A stretch of DNA of 64,000 nucleotides, taken from Streptomyces hyaluromycini (lineage in GTDB: Bacteria; Actinomycetota; Actinomycetes; Streptomycetales; Streptomycetaceae). The notes below the pieces were generated by a model. The model was given only the letters and a program-made list of their open reading frames with translations. It searched no databases and was not told the DNA's origin. A program made the translations under genes and the position numbers. Positions 58,402-64,000 of the stretch are shown piece after piece. The stretch spans positions 310,001 through 374,000 of the forward strand of contig NZ_BCFL01000026.1 in the NCBI RefSeq assembly GCF_002217755.1, in the 5' to 3' direction. Positions within the stretch are counted from its first letter, which is position 1; each line of letters opens with the position of its first letter.

Positions 58402-61056
58402 TCAGGCGACCGGGCCGAGATGGGTGAGCGTCCCGATGCCCTCGACGGACAGGGCGGCGGGCAGTCCTGCGATGCGGCCGGTCCCGAACGCCGGGTTGAT
58501 GTCGAACAGGGCCGAGAGCACCGCCTCGGCTCCGGCCGCGCCCGCGATGTTGTCACGGGTCGCGGTGCCGCGTTCGGCCACGCGGGCCCGGTGCCGGCCG
58601 TCCGGCCCGGTGACGATCTCCATGGCCTGTCCCCACAGCCCGCCCGAGGCGGCGGACGGGAGGTCGCGCAGCAGAGCGACCGCCCGGTCGCGATGGCCGA
58701 GCAGCGCCAGGCCATGGGCGGTGACGCCGGGCCAGGCGGCGAAGGCACCGGCCGCGCCGTGGTCGGGACGGTCGGAGGCGGCGGCGATCGGATCGTCGGG
58801 ACTCAGCGCCCGCATCCAACCGCCCACCAGCAGACGTCCGGTGACGAAGTCGGCCATCTCCCGCCGGGTCCGGTCCGGGAGTTCGCGGTGCAGGGCGGAG
58901 GCGACCAGACCGAAGTCCAGACAGTGCCCGATCGTGTCGGTCCCGTCCGGGCGGAGGATCCGCCAGCGTCCCGACCCGGCGTACAGGTCCAGCAGCGCCT
59001 CGGCCAGCCGACCGGCCTCGGCCTCGGCCCGCTCGGCGTCCTCGTGCCGGCCGAGCAGCCGGTACAGACCGGCCAGCGAACGCGTCGAGGCGACGTACGC
59101 GGCGTTGAAGGAGGCGACGACACCGGTGTAGGTGGGCACACACTCCAGCAGCTGCCACGGATCGTCCCCGAAGTCGGCGAGCACGCCCCCGGTGGCCGCG
59201 GCACGCCTGTCCCGCCACCCGAACCCGAGCCGCTCCAGGTGCCCGAGGACGGTCGTGCCGCCGGGCGTCTCGTCCAGGAAGGCGAGGTCGCCGGTGACGC
59301 AGACGTAGTGCTCGACGAGCCGGAACAGGGCGTGGTCGTTGGCGCTGTAGGCGTTGCCCAGGGGCCCGCCGCCGAGGTTCTCGACCCCGAAGGAGTCACC
59401 GTACGGCCCGGCCAGCACCCGCAGCAGCCAGGAGCGCAGCCCGGCCGGTTCCAGCAGGGCGTACAGGCGGCTCCACTCGCAGTGGTCCCAGAAGTAGGTG
59501 GTGGTCGGCCCGAGCCGGGGGCCGCCGGTGAGGAACACCGGCTCGCCGGGCCGGATCCGGGTGGTGCGCAGGTACAGCGCCTGCAGGGCCCCCATGTAGT
59601 AGGTGCGCGCGAGGCCGGCGTCCTCGGTGGTGAAGGTGGGCAGGTGCCCGGAGAAGTCGGGATTGCCCGGGGTGAACATGGCGGCCCACAGCCGGCGCCA
59701 CCCGTCCCGGCCGGCCCGCGTCGTCGCCTCGAAGTCCTCCGCCGCGGCCCGGGCCTGTGCCGCGACCGTGCCGGCGTCGGTTCCGTACGCGCAGGCGATC
59801 CCGATGACCACGCTTCGGCCGGGCTCGATCCGGCAGGTCCAGGTCGCCCGGCGGCCGGCGCCCTCGGCCCGCAGCTCGCCGGCCGGCCCGGCGAAGGCGA
59901 AGGCGGCGCGGGCCGGCGACCGGGAGTCCGCGAAGGCGACCGTGCCGTCCTCGACGCGGGACATCCAGCGGCGCGACTCGGTCCAGTGCCGGGTACGGGC
60001 CGTCTCGGCACCGGCGAGGCGCAGCACGACCTCGTCCGCCGCCACCTGTATACGGACGTGGTGCCAGCTCCCGACGGCGAGTTCGGTGTCGGTGGGCTCC
60101 CGCTCCCCGGTGATGCCGAGCCACAGCCGGCCGTCCTCGACACCGATCTGGAGCGAGTCGGGGTGGTTGCCGTGGGTGAGGACGGTCCCGGACTGCCCCG
60201 CCGCGTCGAGCCGCAGCTCGAACTCGATCGTCAGGCCGGGGGAGAGCACGAAGGATTCCAGGTTCGTCTCGCCGTCGGGGGTCAACGCGATCGTCCCGTC
60301 GGCCCGCAGGATCGCACCGCCGTCGGCGCCCGTCACCCCGAGCCCGCGCACGGCCCCGGCCACGCCGGTCCGCGGCTCCGGCTCCTTGTCGTGGCTGACG
60401 TGTGCCGGGAGCGCGTCGTCCAGGAGCATCGGACCGTGGTCCTCGTCCCGTTGGATCCCCGGCACCCGGGGCCTGCCCAGCCTGAGCCGCCGTGGCGCCG
60501 GGGAGAGCAGGTAGTGCCGCCCGCCGCCGCCCGTGGTGGCCCGGATGCGCTCCAGCGCCATGAAGTCGTGGTGCATGCCGTGGTTCCACGGACCGTCGTA
60601 CAGCCAGCCGTATCCGACCTCCGAGTGGGCGGCCATCGCGAACAGGTCCTGGGCCAGTTCGACCGTCCTGGGCTCGTCGCTCTCGTTGGTGACCTCGATC
60701 CGCCACAGGAGCAGGTCCCGGGAGAGCGCCATGCGGGTGTCGGTGGTCAGCAGCAGCCCGTCCGGGCGGCGGTGTTCGCGCAGCACGCCCCACGGCTTCC
60801 AAAGGAAGCGCTGCGCGGCCGGGACCACGCCGTCCACCTGCAGCTCACCGGTGTGGTAGCCGAAGGTGAACGGCGGCGCGGCCAGCCAGGACAGCGAGGT
60901 CAGGTCGTGGTTGACGTGCGCCTGCCCCTGCTGGTTGCGCAGGGAGGGCAGGTGCGCGATCTCGCCCAGGCCGACCCAGTGCCCGGCGACGTCGTCCAGG
61001 TCCGGGACACCGGCCCGGCCGAGGGTCGCGGGTCCGGCGGCGGTCTGCGCGGTCAC
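58402..61056 (-). CDS. large (alpha/alpha)6-type glycoside hydrolase of unassigned family, with LamG-like insert
   Basis: An 884-residue protein without signal peptide. An N-terminal sandwich part (about 1-220; VNHDLTSLSWLAAPPFTFGYHTGEL) is followed at about 255-385 by an inserted concanavalin-like domain (PGLTIEFELRLDAAGQSGTVLTHG, VGSWHHVRIQV), then an (alpha/alpha)6 barrel with TTTYFWDHCEWSRLYALLEP, in which the WDxxxW resembles the catalytic Asp segment of clan GH-G (GH63/GH37-like), and GPLGNAYSANDHALFRLV. Family and substrate are not identifiable. GTG 61056 overlaps the permease stop (GTGA). Cytoplasmic location suggests hydrolysis of the imported oligosaccharide. Confidence 0.65.
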   Translation of the reverse strand: MTAQTAAGPATLGRAGVPDLDDVAGHWVGLGEIAHLPSLRNQQGQAHVNHDLTSLSWLAAPPFTFGYHTGELQVDGVVPAAQRFLWKPWGVLREHRRPDGLLLTTDTRMALSRDLLLWRIEVTNESDEPRTVELAQDLFAMAAHSEVGYGWLYDGPWNHGMHHDFMALERIRATTGGGGRHYLLSPAPRRLRLGRPRVPGIQRDEDHGPMLLDDALPAHVSHDKEPEPRTGVAGAVRGLGVTGADGGAILRADGTIALTPDGETNLESFVLSPGLTIEFELRLDAAGQSGTVLTHGNHPDSLQIGVEDGRLWLGITGEREPTDTELAVGSWHHVRIQVAADEVVLRLAGAETARTRHWTESRRWMSRVEDGTVAFADSRSPARAAFAFAGPAGELRAEGAGRRATWTCRIEPGRSVVIGIACAYGTDAGTVAAQARAAAEDFEATTRAGRDGWRRLWAAMFTPGNPDFSGHLPTFTTEDAGLARTYYMGALQALYLRTTRIRPGEPVFLTGGPRLGPTTTYFWDHCEWSRLYALLEPAGLRSWLLRVLAGPYGDSFGVENLGGGPLGNAYSANDHALFRLVEHYVCVTGDLAFLDETPGGTTVLGHLERLGFGWRDRRAAATGGVLADFGDDPWQLLECVPTYTGVVASFNAAYVASTRSLAGLYRLLGRHEDAERAEAEAGRLAEALLDLYAGSGRWRILRPDGTDTIGHCLDFGLVASALHRELPDRTRREMADFVTGRLLVGGWMRALSPDDPIAAASDRPDHGAAGAFAAWPGVTAHGLALLGHRDRAVALLRDLPSAASGGLWGQAMEIVTGPDGRHRARVAERGTATRDNIAGAAGAEAVLSALFDINPAFGTGRIAGLPAALSVEGIGTLTHLGPVA

Positions 61057-61961
61057 TTGGTCGCTCCCGAGGTGAGTCCGGCGATGAACTGCTTCTGCAG
61101 GGCGAGGTAGCCGGCCACGGGAACGACCGCCGCCAGCAGCATCACCCCGAACAACTGGGCGTAGTCGGTGGAGAACTGGCCGACCGACAGATAGATCCCG
61201 GTGGTGATCGTCTGGCCGTGCAGCGGGCCGAGGATGAACTGCGGGTTCATGAAGTCGTTCCAGATCCACAGCGACAGGAAGATCGCGACGGTCGCGGTGG
61301 CCGGGCGCAGCAGCGGCATCACGATCGTCCACCAGACCCGCAGCGGGCCGGCGCCGTCCACGGTCGCGGCCTCCACGATCTCGCCGGGGACCGACCGCAG
61401 GAAGCCGGAGTAGACGAACACCGCGAACGACAGGTAGCCGCCGCCGGCATTGGCCAGGATCAGTCCCGGATAGGTGTGGTCCAGGTGCAGGAAGGCGAGG
61501 ATGCGGATGGTCGGCAGCAGGACCACCGCGGGCGGGATCATCAGACCGGCGGCGAAGCCGGCCAGGACGATGCGGCGCAGCCGGGCCGAGCGCCGGGTCA
61601 GCCAGAAACCGAGCGCCGAGCCCAGCGGGATGACCAGCAGCACCGAGACGACGACGGTGACCACGGAGTTGGTCAGTCCGATCTGCACGATCCTGTCCGG
61701 CCGGGCCAGGGCGTCCGTCAAGTTGTGCGTGGTGGGCGGGGCGGGCGGGGCCGCCGGGTCGCGGATGATCTGGTCCTGTGTCTTGAAGGCGTTGACGAGG
61801 GTGAGATAGACGGGGCTGACGAAGGCCAGCGTGAGCAGGGCGGCTGCCGTGAGGTGCCCGCGCGTGACCCAGGCGCGGCGGCTCACGCGCGGCGCGGCCG
61901 CGACCGGTGGCATCGGTGCCCTCCTGAGGACCGCAGGCCGTTGAGACGTCGACGTGCTCAC
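61053..61961 (-). CDS. sugar ABC transporter permease (MalG/CUT1 type)
   Basis: A 302-residue inner-membrane permease with six hydrophobic segments (first LTAAALLTLAFVSPVYLTLVNAF). The EAA loop EAATVDGAGPLRVWWTIVMPLLRP at about 205-228 docks the ATPase. The start GTG 61961 overlaps the stop of the partner permease by four bases. No ATPase gene lies in this window; CUT1 systems of Streptomyces commonly share the MsiK ATPase encoded elsewhere. Confidence 0.92.
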   Translation of the reverse strand: MSTSTSQRPAVLRRAPMPPVAAAPRVSRRAWVTRGHLTAAALLTLAFVSPVYLTLVNAFKTQDQIIRDPAAPPAPPTTHNLTDALARPDRIVQIGLTNSVVTVVVSVLLVIPLGSALGFWLTRRSARLRRIVLAGFAAGLMIPPAVVLLPTIRILAFLHLDHTYPGLILANAGGGYLSFAVFVYSGFLRSVPGEIVEAATVDGAGPLRVWWTIVMPLLRPATATVAIFLSLWIWNDFMNPQFILGPLHGQTITTGIYLSVGQFSTDYAQLFGVMLLAAVVPVAGYLALQKQFIAGLTSGATK

Positions 61962-62863
61962 AGGTCCACCTCCCGGCGGCGCAGCAGGGCGGTCACCGAC
62001 AGCGCGATGACGACCGAGACGACGAGCAGCAGCATCGAGACGGCCGACGCGTAGCCGTACCGGTCGTCCGTGAAAGCGAGCTGGATGATGTAGAGAGCGG
62101 TCGACTGGGTGGAGTCGGCCGGGCCGCCCGAGGTGAGCACCGCGATGATGTCGTACAGCTTCAGCATCGTGATCAGCGAGATGGTGACGCTGATGGTGGT
62201 GCCCGGGGCGAGCATCGGGAACGTGATCCGCCGGAACCGCTGCCAGCGGCCGGCTCCGTCGACCATCGCGGCCTGGTACAGCTCGACGGGGATCGACTGG
62301 AGCGCGGCCAGATGGACGACGGTGGTGAATCCCGTCAGCACCCAGGCGGCCACGATCCCGACGGACAGCACGGCCAGGTGCGGGCTGCCCAGCCAGGTGA
62401 CCGGCCTGTCGATGACGCCGAGCGAGACCAGGACGTGGTTGAGGATGCCGTCCCGGGCCAGGATATAGCGCCAGACGTAGCCGACGATGACCCCGGACAG
62501 CACCTGGGGCAGGAACGCGACGGTGCGCATCATCCGGAAGCTCAGCGACGTCCTGTTGAGCAGCATCGCGAACCCGATGCCGGCGGCGTTGGCCACGACG
62601 GTCACCGCGCCGGCCAGCAGGAGGGTGAAGCCGAGACTTGCGGTCAGGGCACTGTCGTGCGCCATCTCCCGGTAGTTGGAGAGGCCGACGAAGTCGGCAC
62701 GGGCCAGCAGCGGGTTCTCGTTCGTGAGGCTCTTCCAGGCGCTCATCAGCACCGGAACGACGATGAACAGGACGTACAGGCCCAGCGCGGCCAGCGCGAC
62801 CGCGCTCAGGGCGGGGTCGCCACGGCGTGGGCGGACTCGAATGGACACGGCTCGGGTGGTCAT
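61958..62863 (-). CDS. sugar ABC transporter permease (MalF/CUT1 type)
   Basis: A 301-residue six-helix permease. First segment AALGLYVLFIVVPVLMSAW, and the EAA-like loop PVELYQAAMVDGAGRWQRFRRITFPML at about 195-222. It forms the membrane channel with the MalG-like protein downstream. Start ATG 62863 has GGAAGAG upstream, 66 bases after the binding-protein stop. Confidence 0.93.
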   Translation of the reverse strand: MTTRAVSIRVRPRRGDPALSAVALAALGLYVLFIVVPVLMSAWKSLTNENPLLARADFVGLSNYREMAHDSALTASLGFTLLLAGAVTVVANAAGIGFAMLLNRTSLSFRMMRTVAFLPQVLSGVIVGYVWRYILARDGILNHVLVSLGVIDRPVTWLGSPHLAVLSVGIVAAWVLTGFTTVVHLAALQSIPVELYQAAMVDGAGRWQRFRRITFPMLAPGTTISVTISLITMLKLYDIIAVLTSGGPADSTQSTALYIIQLAFTDDRYGYASAVSMLLLVVSVVIALSVTALLRRREVDL

Positions 62864-62929
62864 GGCTCTTCCCTCGGAGGAGATCTGCGGCGCCGCAGCC
62901 GGTGGTGCGGCCGGGGCCGGTGACGTGGC

Positions 62930-64000
62930 CTACTTGGTCGCCGAGTCCCAGGCGGCGTCCAGCTTGGCGAGCTGCCCGTCGACGTCGTCAGAGGAGAACA
63001 GCGCCTGACTGGCCGAGTAGAAGGCGTTGTTGAGCCCGGAGGGCATGGAGTCGTCGTTGGTGGCCCAGCCGAACGCGGAGACCTTCGTGTTCGGCTGGGT
63101 GACGTAGGAGTACGAGTCCTTGAAGACCTTGGTGACGTGCACGCCGTAGTCGTCCAGGGTCTTGCCCTTGAGCATCGGGAACGCGCCGTCACCCTCGATC
63201 AGGGCCTTGTAGTTGGCCGGGTCCAGCGACCAGGCCTCGGCGAACGCGGTCGCCTTGGCGGGGTCGGAGGTCTTGGCGCTGATCGCCATGGAGCCGCCCA
63301 CCGAGAACGGCACCACGAGCGAGCCGTCCTCGGTGGGGGTGAGGAAGGCGCCGTAGTCGTCGGCGTGGTCCTTGGGCACCGAACCGAGGAACCAGCTGCC
63401 CATCATGTACATCGCGGCCTTGCCGGACGTGAAGTTCGTGATGGAGTCGGCGTACTTGACCCCGAGGGCGCCGTCCTCGAAGTAGCCCTTCTTCACCATC
63501 GTCCGGTACTTGGTGGCTGCCGCCTTGACGTTGGCGTCGGTGAAGTGGACCTTGCCGGCGTAGCGTTCCTTCAGCCAGTTCGGGTCCTTCCCCAGCACAT
63601 CGGCGGAGAGGATGCCGACCAGCGGCATCGACGCCGCGAACGGATCGCCGCCGCCCAGCTCGACCGGGGTGACACCGGCGGCCTTGAGCTTGGCGCACAC
63701 GGCCATGAACTGCGACCACGTCTTCGGCGGCGCGGCGATGTGGGCCTTGGCGAACAGCTTCTTGTCGTAGAAGACCTCGGGGATGATCTGCGAGTTGGTC
63801 GGCGGGATGTACACCTTGCCCTGGTAGGCGTTGCCCAGGGGCAGCAGGAAGTTGGCGTTCACCCACTTCTGGTCGTACGGCCTGAGCAGCCCGGCCGTGG
63901 CGAACGTCGACGGGGTGATCGACTGGAGCAGATCCGGGAACTGCCCCGACGCCTGCAACTGCTTGGCGTACGCGTCCCGGTCCGTGCTCGGCGCGACGAT
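62930..64000 (-). CDS. sugar ABC transporter substrate-binding protein, C-terminal part
   Basis: About 356 residues, running off the right edge so the lipoprotein signal is not visible. Type 1 extracellular solute-binding fold: FPDLLQSITPSTFATAGLLRPY, PPTNSQIIPEVFYDKKLFAKAHI, PPKTWSQFMAVCAKLKAAGVTPV, NFTSGKAAMYMMGSW, which are CUT1 binding-protein features. It is the first visible gene of the operon with the two permeases and three or more catabolic genes. Ligand not predictable. Confidence 0.9.
   Translation of the reverse strand: MVAPSTDRDAYAKQLQASGQFPDLLQSITPSTFATAGLLRPYDQKWVNANFLLPLGNAYQGKVYIPPTNSQIIPEVFYDKKLFAKAHIAAPPKTWSQFMAVCAKLKAAGVTPVELGGGDPFAASMPLVGILSADVLGKDPNWLKERYAGKVHFTDANVKAAATKYRTMVKKGYFEDGALGVKYADSITNFTSGKAAMYMMGSWFLGSVPKDHADDYGAFLTPTEDGSLVVPFSVGGSMAISAKTSDPAKATAFAEAWSLDPANYKALIEGDGAFPMLKGKTLDDYGVHVTKVFKDSYSYVTQPNTKVSAFGWATNDDSMPSGLNNAFYSASQALFSSDDVDGQLAKLDAAWDSATK

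Noticed and set aside
1-64000. CRISPR arrays, insertion sequences, prophage, tRNA or rRNA genes
   Set aside because: No repeat-spacer series, transposase, integrase, tRNA T-loop or rRNA segment was found on either strand by reading.

Overview
The window is a GC-rich chromosomal stretch of an actinomycete, almost certainly a Streptomyces species. The evidence is strong third-position G/C coding, GGAGG-type ribosome sites, frequent GTG starts, Tat-exported hydrolases, PP2C/SpoIIE phosphatase and PAS/GAF sensor families, and rare in-frame TTA codons (three seen, the classic bldA signature). I see no rRNA, tRNA, CRISPR, prophage, transposase or other sign of a mobile island; it reads as ordinary catabolic and regulatory chromosome.

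Layout. 1-1962: end of a lysine-degradation pair (2-oxoadipate dioxygenase/decarboxylase and aminoadipate-semialdehyde dehydrogenase). 1963-2285: a scar with two small gene remnants. 2286-5183: a membrane SpoIIE phosphatase, then a coupled GH11 xylanase / CE4 acetylxylan esterase pair. 5313-15295: a TPR protein, two divergent PAS-GAF-SpoIIE phosphatases, a membrane protein and a Ser/Thr kinase. 15408-24554: oxidoreductases with an HxlR regulator, a ThuA-ricin lectin exoprotein, a DHA2 transporter, GAPDH and a GlxA-type regulator. 24678-29294: FAD monooxygenase, LacI regulator with three palindromic operators facing a GH5 enzyme, and a GNAT protein.

29337-38078 is a phenylacetate catabolic cluster. 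paaI-paaK run on the minus strand. Thiolase, crotonase and 3-hydroxyacyl-CoA dehydrogenase, followed by paaABCDE, run on the plus strand. ACCG-N6-CGGT type operators sit in front of the paaI/thiolase and paaA start regions. paaG/paaZ functions are not all present here.

38207-52720 is a mixed region: DinB-like protein, TetR regulator, DUF1684 protein, S15 peptidase, an ECF41 sigma factor with its partner epimerase gene and a matching promoter motif, a purple acid phosphatase preceded by a PHO-box-like repeat but frameshifted in its signal peptide, a DHA2 transporter, a ketol-acid reductoisomerase, and a PucR regulator divergent from an aldehyde dehydrogenase with unusual active-site residues.

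52785-64000 (minus strand) is a tightly overlapping glycan import and breakdown operon that enters from the right edge: substrate-binding protein, two ABC permeases, an unassigned (alpha/alpha)6-type hydrolase with a LamG-like insert, a mannose-6-phosphate-isomerase-like fusion, a ROK kinase and a secreted GH95-like enzyme. I regard this operon as the best candidate for an undescribed system. Its gene set suggests uptake of an oligosaccharide, cytoplasmic hydrolysis, phosphorylation and isomerisation of the sugar, but the substrate is not readable from sequence.
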